Below, piece by piece: positions 28,675-37,556 of a DNA stretch of 64,000 nucleotides (position 1 is its first letter; each line of letters starts with the position of its first letter). Origin of the DNA: Taylorella asinigenitalis ATCC 700933 (lineage in GTDB: Bacteria > Pseudomonadota > Gammaproteobacteria > Burkholderiales > Burkholderiaceae_B); assembly GCF_000687755.1 (NCBI RefSeq), contig NZ_JHXN01000004.1, forward strand, positions 1-64,000, read 5' to 3'. Under the pieces are notes generated by a model. That model was given only the letters and a program-made list of their open reading frames with translations. It ran no database searches and had not been told where the DNA came from. The translations under genes and the position numbers were made by a program.

Positions 28675-30939
28675 ATGAGGTTTAGTAATCTATCCTCCCT
28701 TTTCTCAAATCTAAACCCCTTTCCCTCAAAAAAAAGGGGTACTGAATCTCATAACGTAGAAACAAGGGCATTGCCAGATATAAAGGCTTCGCCTCACCCC
28801 AAATACCTAGCACCGCTTATAAGCAAACTCAAATATCTTTCAGCACCAGAATTACATATGGTGAAGGTGGCTTATTCTTTTGCGGATAATGCTCATTATG
28901 GTCAGATGCGTTCAAGTGGGGAGCCATATATTACGCATCCCGTGGAAGCGGCAATCATATGTGCAGACTGGAAGCTCGATTGCGATGCGATTATGGCTTC
29001 TCTACTTCACGATGTGATAGAAGACCAGCAAGTATCGAAAGAGAGCATTGCCACAGAAATAAATCCTACTGTGGCTGATCTAGTAGATGGACTCACAAAA
29101 CTTGAGCGCATTCAATTTGCAAGCAAAGCTGAGCAACAAGCCGAAAGTTTTAGAAAGATGCTTTTAGCGACCACAAAAGATGTGCGTGTCATTCTTATAA
29201 AGCTTGCCGATAGGCTTCATAATATGCGAACTTTAAGCGGCCTTGAACCATCAAAGGCAAGACGCATCGCAAAAGAGACGCTTGAGATTTACGCAGCCAT
29301 TGCCAACCGATTGGGTTTTACGAAACTTGTAGCAGAGTTTGAGGATTTAGCCTTTAGCATTAACTATCCGAAGCGATATAAAGTGCTTAAGAACTCAATT
29401 GAGACTGAACGCAAATCAAATCGCAAAATCGAAAAGACAATTCATAATAATATCGTTAAAGCTATACCAGCTGATGCGAAATTTGGATGGACATCATTTA
29501 GCACATATAAAGTGCACGAAATGATGAAATCTCAAAACAAAAGTTTTTCGAATTTAAACGATACGAAATTTATTGATATCACCGTCCCAAAACTTCAAGA
29601 TGCATATGTTGTGTTAGGTGCGTTACATCAAATTTATAGACCCGTACCAGGGACATTTGAGGATTACATTGCCATCCCAAAAGTAAATGGGTATAGAGCA
29701 TTACATACGATTATGGTTGGACCTGTGGGCACTCATATCGACGTTGCAATTTATACAGAATCCATGAAAGCCTATAACGAATACGGGATTATCGCTCATT
29801 GGCTTAATCGCGACCAAGAACTTGGTGTCGTTAATGTAGATGATCAGTCGCATAATTGGCTTCAGTCCCTTGTTGAGATACAGTCTATAAATAAAAATTC
29901 TGAAGAATTTATAGACGATATTAAGATTGATCTTTTCCCAGACTCGGTATACGCACTTACACCTAAGGGTAAGATTATTTCACTACCAAGCAAGGCTACA
30001 GCACTTGATTTTGCATTTGCTATTCATACAGATATAGGGCTTCATGCGGTAAGTGCCACAGTAAATGGAGAACATGTTCCAATTAATCATGTACTTGCAA
30101 GCGGTGACACAGTTGATATTATTTCTAATCCTGCGACAGAGCCTAATGTTGGGTGGCTAAATTATGCAAAAACTGGCCGAGCACGTGCAGCTATTAGATA
30201 TTTCCTTAAAAATACGCGAAGTAAGGAATCTACGGTACTTGGACGAAAACTTTTGCTACAGGCATTGGATGAGTTGAAGTTAACATTGCCAAATCCAACT
30301 GATACCAAGTGGCAGAAGATCCTACAAGAATCAGGTGCATCATCTATAGAAGAAATTCTTATGGATATCGGTATCGGAAATCGCATTGCATCAGTAGTTG
30401 CAAGAAGATTTATGGTCGATAATCCTATTATTCATACAAGCGTAAATGATTACGATTCTACTGAATCTGCTAGACGTACAGATCTTATTATTAAGGGAAA
30501 TGAGGGACAGGCCATTCAATATGCAAAATGTTGTACTCCTCTTCACGGAGACCCGATTGTAGGCGTTCTTCACCCTGGCTCTGGTCTTATTGTGCATCAC
30601 AAACATTGCACATCTGTAGACACTAAAAAAGCACTAGAACAAAACAAATTTGTAAATGTCGCATGGGATACAAAATCTGAAGCAAGCTTTAAATCTCGCA
30701 TTCAAATTTCTGCGATGAATGGAAAAGGTGTTTTAGGGGCGATTGCACTTGAAGCATCTAAACACGATTCAAATATCTCAAATCTCTCTATGATAGATGA
30801 AGACAGCGATTCAGCAAGCATAAATATAACTCTTCAGCTTGAAAATCTTGCTCAACTGCGAAATATTATCTCGGATATAAGACGAATACCTGAGGTTATG
30901 TCCGTGGTGAGACCTAATCTTTCTAAAACTATCGATTAA
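28675..30939 (+). CDS. spoT: bifunctional (p)ppGpp synthetase/hydrolase
   Basis: Makes and degrades the stringent-response alarmone. It has 754 residues. The N-terminal HD hydrolase motif LLHDVIED (H112-D113) is intact, and the synthetase segment DYIAIPKVNGYRALHT keeps the catalytic region, so both activities are likely. TGS (YALTPKGKIISLPSKATALDFAFAIHTDIG), zinc-finger (CCTPLHGD) and C-terminal ACT domains follow. In Burkholderiales this gene in the gmk-rpoZ operon is the SpoT type, and a separate RelA may exist elsewhere. The 3' end overlaps the convergent gene at 30929 by 11 bases. Five CATTGCCA 8-mers lie inside the gene. Confidence 0.94.
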   Translation: MRFSNLSSLFSNLNPFPSKKRGTESHNVETRALPDIKASPHPKYLAPLISKLKYLSAPELHMVKVAYSFADNAHYGQMRSSGEPYITHPVEAAIICADWKLDCDAIMASLLHDVIEDQQVSKESIATEINPTVADLVDGLTKLERIQFASKAEQQAESFRKMLLATTKDVRVILIKLADRLHNMRTLSGLEPSKARRIAKETLEIYAAIANRLGFTKLVAEFEDLAFSINYPKRYKVLKNSIETERKSNRKIEKTIHNNIVKAIPADAKFGWTSFSTYKVHEMMKSQNKSFSNLNDTKFIDITVPKLQDAYVVLGALHQIYRPVPGTFEDYIAIPKVNGYRALHTIMVGPVGTHIDVAIYTESMKAYNEYGIIAHWLNRDQELGVVNVDDQSHNWLQSLVEIQSINKNSEEFIDDIKIDLFPDSVYALTPKGKIISLPSKATALDFAFAIHTDIGLHAVSATVNGEHVPINHVLASGDTVDIISNPATEPNVGWLNYAKTGRARAAIRYFLKNTRSKESTVLGRKLLLQALDELKLTLPNPTDTKWQKILQESGASSIEEILMDIGIGNRIASVVARRFMVDNPIIHTSVNDYDSTESARRTDLIIKGNEGQAIQYAKCCTPLHGDPIVGVLHPGSGLIVHHKHCTSVDTKKALEQNKFVNVAWDTKSEASFKSRIQISAMNGKGVLGAIALEASKHDSNISNLSMIDEDSDSASINITLQLENLAQLRNIISDIRRIPEVMSVVRPNLSKTID

Positions 30940-32404
30940 TCAATATATAAGCTACAAGTGCGACTACCATAAGCATTAAAAGAAAAGTGGTTACACTAAA
31001 CCCTCTTCTTTCTGAACGCACCATTTTTTGCGGTTCTTGGGTATGTTCAAGAGCAAGAAGTCGCGACTCTCTATCAGCCAATTTTGTGGACAGCTCAGAT
31101 ATTTGACCATTTAGTTGATCAATAACTGCATCCTTATTAGATACTAATCTATTCGAGTAATCATTAAATTTTTGTTCAAACAATTCTGGTGTATCTTCGG
31201 GGCGAACTCCATATTCTTTCAAAAGATACTCATCAAGGGGGTGATTTGAGGAAGCAGGGGCGGCTGCGGGTACAGGTGCAGTGCTTGCGTGTGCAGTGGC
31301 TGCGGGTGCGTGTGCGGGTGTGGGTGTGGGTGCCTCTATAATTTGAGGAATTGCATTTTGTTCTGAAGACTGTGGCATTTGATTTAAAACTGCTTCGAAA
31401 TCAGCAGACATTTCAGGTGCTGCCCCTGTAGTTGAATCTTGAGGAGCTATAGTTGATTTCGATGCTTGCAAAGCCTCATCAAGAGAGGTTTCAAGAGATC
31501 GTATTTTTGTGTCATAACCAGAGGATAAATTTTTAATCTCAAGACTTTGGTTATTTTTAAGCAACTGATAAGCTTCATCTTTTTGGCGAAGACGTTTGGA
31601 GAACATGTTGTAGACATCTTCTACAGACCCCAAGCTATCAATATATATATTTTTAACCATCTTTAAGTCTTCAAAATCTAAAAGAGTCAGATTTGTAGCG
31701 GTTGTAGCTTCAAAATTCTTACTCTCAAGTGAAGTTTGAATTCTCTTAAATCTATTAAAAATTTGAGCAATAACAAAATATACTCTTTTATAAAGAGCAA
31801 GCATTTTGTAATCAATAACAGATTCTATAGCTTCAGGGATAAGCGATTGCTTAGAACAGCAAATTACACAGGTTCTATCGATATCCTTAGGTGAGATACA
31901 CTCAGTGAATTTAATCGCATGCAAAAATTTAGGATCGATATTTTTAAGCTCACTACCTATCTCATGAGGCACTTTTTTATAAAACGGCTTTTCCGAAAAG
32001 AAATTGGTGGTTCCATCAATATACTCAGAACGTATACGAGCAGCCATCTCTTTTAGAGATTCAATTACTATGGGTAGACGCCTTTGGGTAAAAAATTTCT
32101 CTTCCAATCCCTCCCAAAACGCTCCATAATACATACCGCTTTTATTGCTATCTTTTTGGCGAGTTACATAATAAATAGCTAGACTAACGGAATATCTGGA
32201 TTTGGTGTCACTTGCTGACTTGTATTTTTCTCTTGTGAGACATATGATTGGAGTTTCGTTTGATTCTGGTGAATCTGCAGGTGGCAATGCTGTCAGGAAC
32301 TCTCTCGGTACTTCTAAATAATTCGCCCCACTTGTAGCATTATCTTCTGGCGACCAAGTCACTGTTTTGAATGAATTCGTGGAAGCTAAGAGCCCTAAAC
32401 GCAT
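30929..32404 (-). CDS. unknown tail-anchored protein with coiled coils
   Basis: I do not recognise the family. The protein has 491 residues, with a mixed globular N-terminal part (1-250) that includes a Cys cluster RTCVICCS near 175-182. A probable coiled coil covers about 280-330. A Pro/Ala/Thr linker at about 355-382 (APTPTPAHAPAATAH and so on) is coded by a GC-rich run of GTGGGT/GCGGGT-type units at 31255-31335. A second coiled coil lies around 430-465. A single C-terminal membrane segment (TTFLLMLMVVALVAYIL, about 471-487) ends in NR. This layout suggests a tail-anchored inner-membrane protein facing the cytosol. No signal peptide is seen. It is monocistronic and overlaps spoT's end. Confidence 0.8.
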   Translation of the reverse strand: MRLGLLASTNSFKTVTWSPEDNATSGANYLEVPREFLTALPPADSPESNETPIICLTREKYKSASDTKSRYSVSLAIYYVTRQKDSNKSGMYYGAFWEGLEEKFFTQRRLPIVIESLKEMAARIRSEYIDGTTNFFSEKPFYKKVPHEIGSELKNIDPKFLHAIKFTECISPKDIDRTCVICCSKQSLIPEAIESVIDYKMLALYKRVYFVIAQIFNRFKRIQTSLESKNFEATTATNLTLLDFEDLKMVKNIYIDSLGSVEDVYNMFSKRLRQKDEAYQLLKNNQSLEIKNLSSGYDTKIRSLETSLDEALQASKSTIAPQDSTTGAAPEMSADFEAVLNQMPQSSEQNAIPQIIEAPTPTPAHAPAATAHASTAPVPAAAPASSNHPLDEYLLKEYGVRPEDTPELFEQKFNDYSNRLVSNKDAVIDQLNGQISELSTKLADRESRLLALEHTQEPQKMVRSERRGFSVTTFLLMLMVVALVAYILINR

Positions 32405-32487
32405 GTAATCCCCCTTATAAACAATCTTTCAATTTTACAATCTAAGTGAAAAATTAATATTACAAAGGGGTTACATTAGGAGTTATC

Positions 32488-33279
32488 TCAGTCTTTGCGT
32501 GGTATCACAGTCCCTTTATATTTATCTAAGATAAATTTCTTGGTTTCTTCACTCCCCCACTCAGCCATTAGAATCTTAAGAGCTTCGTTATCTTTGAATT
32601 CTGCAGGTGCAGCACATACATTTGCGTATGGAGAATTTGAGTCTTCCAAAATTATTGAATCCTTTTGTGGATTTAAACCTACTTCAAGTGCATAATTTGT
32701 GTTTATCACTGCAATATCCACATCTGGCAATGATCGTGGCACTCCAGCCGCTTCTAATTCAATAAATCTTAGTTTCTTAGGATTCTCAGCAATATCTTTT
32801 GCAGTGGAAAATAAGTTTTTCGGATCTTTAAGTTTAATTAAACCAGCTTGCTGAAGAATTAAAAGAGCACGAGTACTGTTAGTTGTATCGTTTGGAATTG
32901 ATACACGTGCACCATCTTTTAATTCAGAAAGATTTTTAATTTTTTTAGAATAAGCAGCCATAGGAGGAAGATACATGCCACCTACAGGAACAAGGTTTGT
33001 ATTTTTACGTTTATTAAAAGAATCAAGATGCGGTACATGTTGAAAACAATTCATATTTATGTCTCCGTCCGCTACTTGCTGATTAGGTTGAATATAATCA
33101 GTAAACACATGAACAGTAAGGTCTACACCTTTTTTAGCTAAAGCTGGTTTCATAAATTCCAAAACTTCGGCCGCAGGCACAGGAGTTGCGGCAACTGAAA
33201 GCTTAAAATTTTCAGCTGATGCAATACTTGATAAAGATGCTATAAGAGCAAACGCAGTGGTTTTAATAAATTTATTCAT
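32488..33279 (-). CDS. MetQ/NlpA family ABC substrate-binding protein
   Basis: Periplasmic binding protein for D/L-methionine-type substrates by family. It has 263 residues, with a signal peptide (about 1-22, ending ASA) and no lipobox Cys, so it is probably a soluble periplasmic protein. Family features are the GDINMNCFQHVPHLDSF segment, VPVGGMYLPPMAAYS, RVSIPNDTTNSTRALLILQQAGLI and DIAVINTNYAL. The usual metN ATPase and metI permease are absent next to it, so it is an orphan here and may serve a transporter coded elsewhere. No riboswitch was recognised upstream. Confidence 0.88.
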   Translation of the reverse strand: MNKFIKTTAFALIASLSSIASAENFKLSVAATPVPAAEVLEFMKPALAKKGVDLTVHVFTDYIQPNQQVADGDINMNCFQHVPHLDSFNKRKNTNLVPVGGMYLPPMAAYSKKIKNLSELKDGARVSIPNDTTNSTRALLILQQAGLIKLKDPKNLFSTAKDIAENPKKLRFIELEAAGVPRSLPDVDIAVINTNYALEVGLNPQKDSIILEDSNSPYANVCAAPAEFKDNEALKILMAEWGSEETKKFILDKYKGTVIPRKD

Positions 33280-33396
33280 ACAAACTCCCTTTTAATTTTT
33301 TAATTGTTTGTTGTAGATAATAGTATCAGAGCACTTTAGATTTGCATATACTGAAACAATACAAAATATTTATTTTCATATAACGTAAAGTAATAT

Positions 33397-34875
33397 TCAC
33401 CCGTGAAGATATATGGCTTTACTTAAATCCGTTAGTGTTATTTCTTTGCGAGCATTTATATCAGCCACTGTTCGGGCAAGTCTTTGAATGCGAATTAAAG
33501 ATTTTTGAGAGATATTTCTACTAGACCTAAACTTTGAAATTAATGTTGAGCATTCAGAATTTAATGGTGCAAATTCTACGAGTTCTTTTTCTGTAAGAAT
33601 TGCATTTAACCGCCCTTGTCGCTTTATTTGAATTTCTCTGGCTTTATTAACTCTGTCTCTAACAATATCAGATGCAACATTAGGACTACTTTTCTCTTCT
33701 AATCCCTTAGTTATCTTTATATGAATATCAAATACATCTTTAAATAGAGCCGAATATTTCCTTTCGTACTTCATAAGCGTGGTCTTGGTGCATCTACATT
33801 TATTTTCATATAACTTCCCGCACTCACATGGCTGATAAGCCGCTAAGAATAAGAATCTTGCAGGATATTGAAGCTTTTGCCTTGGTTTAAAATTTCTTAT
33901 AAAGCCCTGTGACAATGTCAACCTTACTGCATCCACCATTTCCTGTGGAATTTCCTGCAAATCGTCATAAAACACCACTCCATGATTAGCTAGTGCAAAT
34001 TCTCCCACATTATTTTGCTGACTACTTCCGTTCAAAACACCAATGCTCGCAGAATGCAAAGGCATACGGAATGGAATTTCTGTTGGCGGTTCTATCTGTG
34101 CAAGCTTATATATAGAGTAGATCTCAAGTTGCTGCTCCCTATCTAAAGGTGGCAATATCCCCGCAGCTCTCCTACAAAGCATAGTTTTACCAGATCCAGA
34201 AGAACCACCAATAACCATACTATGTCCGCCCGATGCAGCCACCTCCAATGCAAGACAAGCCTCATTCAACCCTTCAATTTCTGAGAGACACAGTGAACTA
34301 TTATTTATTTTTGGATATGGGCACTTAGTTTTTTTAGCAATTTCAATTTGCCCTGACCCTAGATACTCACAAACTTGTTTTAGGTTCTCAAAAAATATTA
34401 TTTTTAAGTGAGGTAAAAAATCAGCAATCCATGATTCAGATGAAGGCACAATAAGTGTTGCTTCGGAATGCATGCGTGATAAGTTTAATGCGATTATCTC
34501 CGTATATTCGTTAGGCACTAAATCACCAGACAAAGATAAATCTGCAGCAAAATACAGATTTTCAAGTGATAGCCTCGGATGAATATTTATTTGTGCAGTA
34601 GATAATAAAACTCCAATAGCCATGCCTAATTCATAACTACCGATAAGTTTATTTTGCGATTGCGTACTCAAATTTATCGTGTAACGGTTAGGCGGAAATT
34701 TGTATCCTTGATTAATTAATGCGGAGCGTACTCGTTCTCGGCTTTCCCGCCCCTGAACCTCTTGAATACCTACAATTTTAAAGGTCGGAAGCCCTCGACT
34801 TACATGAACTTCAATATTTACTTCTGGTGCCTCAAGACCAGCTACACCACACGATTTAGAAATAGTTATTGCCAT
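33397..34875 (-). CDS. comM: YifB/ComM family Mg-chelatase-like AAA+ ATPase (divergent)
   Basis: Helicase of the ComM family, which in naturally competent bacteria promotes branch migration during transformation. It has 492 residues. The N-terminal Lon-like domain (VSRGLPTFKIVG, SRERVRSALINQGYKFP) fits. The ATPase is unusual: Walker A reads GGSSGSGKT (223-231) where the family has GPPGTGKS, and the Walker B region reads GVVFYDDLQE instead of GVLFLDELPE. The zinc-type CECGKLYENKCRC cluster is present. These changes could mean altered activity, yet the ATPase Lys and an acidic pair remain. It fits with the abundant uptake-like 8-mers in this window. Confidence 0.82.
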   Translation of the reverse strand: MAITISKSCGVAGLEAPEVNIEVHVSRGLPTFKIVGIQEVQGRESRERVRSALINQGYKFPPNRYTINLSTQSQNKLIGSYELGMAIGVLLSTAQINIHPRLSLENLYFAADLSLSGDLVPNEYTEIIALNLSRMHSEATLIVPSSESWIADFLPHLKIIFFENLKQVCEYLGSGQIEIAKKTKCPYPKINNSSLCLSEIEGLNEACLALEVAASGGHSMVIGGSSGSGKTMLCRRAAGILPPLDREQQLEIYSIYKLAQIEPPTEIPFRMPLHSASIGVLNGSSQQNNVGEFALANHGVVFYDDLQEIPQEMVDAVRLTLSQGFIRNFKPRQKLQYPARFLFLAAYQPCECGKLYENKCRCTKTTLMKYERKYSALFKDVFDIHIKITKGLEEKSSPNVASDIVRDRVNKAREIQIKRQGRLNAILTEKELVEFAPLNSECSTLISKFRSSRNISQKSLIRIQRLARTVADINARKEITLTDLSKAIYLHG

Positions 34876-34950
34876 ACATAAACCCCATTTTTTTATTAGT
34901 ATGGCAAATAAAATTTTCTCTTTAAATGGGGGTGGACAAATTTATCCTAC

Positions 34951-36063
34951 TTAAACCGTCACTGATTTTCTAGCTTTTTCGTTTTTATATTCAAGTGAGC
35001 GCATCTCAATCATACGTGATACGGTACGAGTAAATTCTTGAGCAAATACACCCTCAGTAAAAAGCACCTCGGCTGGAACTTCAGCAGAAATAATAAGCTT
35101 TACCTTATGGTCATAAAGCACATCAATAAGCCACGTAAATCTACGTGCTGCTGATGCATCTTGTGGAGACATTTTAGGAATATCCGAAAGAATAATATTT
35201 TTAAATTTATTTGCTATTTCAAGATAATCTATTTGAGAGCGTGGCTTTATGCACATCTCAGAAAAAGTAACCCAAAGAGTATCATCTGATCGAGCCACAA
35301 CATCTAATTCGCGATTTTCAATTTCTATTGAATCGCCACTTATGAGCCCGTTACATACAGTCTCAAAACAGTGCCTTAATTCCCCTTCCGTATGTGCATC
35401 AATTGGTGTGTAGTAAGTCTTTAATTGCTCCAACTCTCGCATTCTATAATCAACCCCAACATCGACATTTATCACATCCATCTTTTTCTTTATTAAATCT
35501 ATGGCTGGCAATAGTCTGTCTCTATGCAATCCATCAGGATATAAAGTATCAGGTGCATAGTTTGAGGTCATAACAAAAACAACGCCTTTCTCGAAAAATT
35601 TGCTTAAAAGTCGATACAAAATCATGGCATCCGCAATGTCCGAGATATGAAATTCGTCAAAGCATATTAACGAATATTTTTCTGAAATTTGTGTGGCAAT
35701 GATATCGAGTGGGTCGCTCTGTTGGCTAATTTCACGAAGTCGGTTATGAATACTTCTCATAAATTCGTGAAAATGAATTCGTGTTTTCTTCTCATATGCA
35801 ACTGATGCGTAAAATGAATCCATAACAAAGCTTTTACCGCGACCAACACCGCCCCACATATAAACGCCGCTAGGAGCAACTACTTCTGTCTTAGATCCTC
35901 CAAAAAGTCCTGATAAAAAACCTTTGGATTCTTTGGAATTTAATGTGTAATTAGAAAGTTCATTAGATAAAGTCTGCAATCTCTCAACTGCCTGCTTTTG
36001 AGAAGCGTCTGCTTCGTATCCTTTTTGTGCTAGTGATTTTAAATAATGTTCTTTTACGTTCAT
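34951..36063 (-). CDS. zapE: cell division protein ZapE (AFG1-like ATPase)
   Basis: Peripheral ATPase that in E. coli modulates Z-ring stability under stress; mitochondrial relatives act in proteostasis. I prefer ATG 36063 (MNVKEHYL), giving 370 residues, because the longer frame to 36099 would be coded through the lpd terminator hairpin. Walker A MWGGVGRGKS and LICFDEFHISDIADAM (Walker B region) are visible, as are SNYAPDTLYPDGLHRDRLLPAI and RRFTWLIDVLYDHKVKLIISAE. It follows lpd on the same strand, separated by the terminator at 36064-36091. Confidence 0.9.
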   Translation of the reverse strand: MNVKEHYLKSLAQKGYEADASQKQAVERLQTLSNELSNYTLNSKESKGFLSGLFGGSKTEVVAPSGVYMWGGVGRGKSFVMDSFYASVAYEKKTRIHFHEFMRSIHNRLREISQQSDPLDIIATQISEKYSLICFDEFHISDIADAMILYRLLSKFFEKGVVFVMTSNYAPDTLYPDGLHRDRLLPAIDLIKKKMDVINVDVGVDYRMRELEQLKTYYTPIDAHTEGELRHCFETVCNGLISGDSIEIENRELDVVARSDDTLWVTFSEMCIKPRSQIDYLEIANKFKNIILSDIPKMSPQDASAARRFTWLIDVLYDHKVKLIISAEVPAEVLFTEGVFAQEFTRTVSRMIEMRSLEYKNEKARKSVTV

Positions 36064-36091
36064 ATAAAAACGGGCGGACATAAGCCCGCCC
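36064..36091 (-). terminator. Rho-independent terminator after odhA-odhB-lpd
   Basis: On the minus strand GGGCGG pairs with CCGCCC across an 8-base loop, followed directly by GTTTTTAT. It lies 20 bases after the lpd stop and ends at the zapE start codon, so zapE needs read-through or its own promoter. Confidence 0.85.
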
Positions 36092-36110
36092 AAAATCATG
36101 GAGATTTAAA

Positions 36111-37538
36111 TTAAAGATTTAGAGTACGCTTATCTACAGCTAAAGCCGCTTCCTTAATAGCTTCTGACAATGTAGGATGTGCATGGCAGATACGTGCGAT
36201 ATCTTCCGCAGCACCTTTGAATTCCATAATAGTCACAAGTTCAGAAATTAATTCGGAAGCCATAGGGCCAATTATATGACCACCTAAAACTTCATCAGTT
36301 TCAGCATCGGCGATAATTTTTGCAAAACCAGTGATATCACCCATTGCACGTGCACGACCATTAGCCATAAATGGGAATTGACCAGATTTTACCTTACGAC
36401 CCTCATCCTTAAGTTGTTTTTCAGTTTTACCAACCCAAGCGATTTCAGGGCTCGTATAGATAACAGAAGGTATTGTTCCGAAATCAACATGAGCATGCAT
36501 GCCAGCAATACGTTCAGCTACCGCAACCCCCTCTTCCTCAGCTTTATGAGCAAGCATAGGACCGCGAACCACATCACCGATAGCCCAAATATTTTGCACT
36601 GAAGTTTTGCAGTTTTCGTCTACTTCAATAAAACCGCGATCATCTAACTTGACGCCAACAGCTTCAAGATTCAATCCACTAGTAAACGGAATGCGTCCAA
36701 TTGAAACGATAAGTTTATCTACAGTAAGCTCTTGCTTTTCGCCGCCTGCAGTGTCGTAGGCAATCTTAACTGATTTACCATCATTTTTAGCTTCAGTAAT
36801 CTTCACGCCAACTTCAATTTTTAGACCTTGCTTATCGAAAGCTTTTTTCGCTTCTTTTGCAATAGCTTCATCTGCAGCAGTCAAGAAAGCAGGTGCCGCT
36901 TCTAGGATAGTAACGTCCGCCCCTAAACGACGCCAAACACTGCCTAACTCAAGACCTATAACACCTGCACCGATAATTCCAAGTTTTTTAGGAACTTCAG
37001 GAATATCAAGTGCACCTGTGTTTGATAATATAGATTTCTCGTCAAAAGGCAAGTTTGGCAATGGTCTCGGATCCGACCCAGTCGCAACAATTACGATTTC
37101 AGCTGTAATCTCCGCTGCATCTTTACCTTCTACTTTTACCTTAAATCCTGCATCAGATTTTTCAGCAAATGAAGCTTTTCCTGAAAAGAAAGAAACTTTA
37201 TTTTTCTTAAATAGGAAAAGAATCCCTTCGTTATTTTGTTTAACTACAGTCTCTTTACGAGAAATCATTTTAGTAACGTCCATCTTAACGTCAGACACGG
37301 AAATTCCATGTTCTGCAAAATGATGGTTAGCCTGTTCAAAATGCTCTGAAGATTGAAGTAATGCTTTAGAAGGAATACAACCTACATTTGTGCAAGTGCC
37401 ACCTGGTTTAGGTTTCCCTGCGTCGTCAGTCCACATATCAACGCATGCAACTTTTTTACCTAATTGAGCGGCACGAATAGCGGCTATATAGCCGCCAGGA
37501 CCCGCACCAATTACTAATATGTCAAATTTATTTTCCAT
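36111..37538 (-). CDS. lpd: dihydrolipoamide dehydrogenase (E3)
   Basis: FAD enzyme that reoxidises the lipoyl groups of the 2-oxoglutarate dehydrogenase complex. It has 475 residues. The FAD motif is VIGAGPGGYIAAIRAAQLG (10-28). The redox disulphide is C49/C54 in GGTCTNVGCIPSK. The NAD motif is GIIGAGVIGLELGSVW, and the C-terminal catalytic HAHPTLSEA closes the protein. It is third in the odhA-odhB-lpd operon, 18 bases after odhB, and is followed by a strong terminator. There is no lipoyl-domain fusion. Confidence 0.97.
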   Translation of the reverse strand: MENKFDILVIGAGPGGYIAAIRAAQLGKKVACVDMWTDDAGKPKPGGTCTNVGCIPSKALLQSSEHFEQANHHFAEHGISVSDVKMDVTKMISRKETVVKQNNEGILFLFKKNKVSFFSGKASFAEKSDAGFKVKVEGKDAAEITAEIVIVATGSDPRPLPNLPFDEKSILSNTGALDIPEVPKKLGIIGAGVIGLELGSVWRRLGADVTILEAAPAFLTAADEAIAKEAKKAFDKQGLKIEVGVKITEAKNDGKSVKIAYDTAGGEKQELTVDKLIVSIGRIPFTSGLNLEAVGVKLDDRGFIEVDENCKTSVQNIWAIGDVVRGPMLAHKAEEEGVAVAERIAGMHAHVDFGTIPSVIYTSPEIAWVGKTEKQLKDEGRKVKSGQFPFMANGRARAMGDITGFAKIIADAETDEVLGGHIIGPMASELISELVTIMEFKGAAEDIARICHAHPTLSEAIKEAALAVDKRTLNL

Positions 37539-37556
37539 TTAGTTGACCACCGAAAA

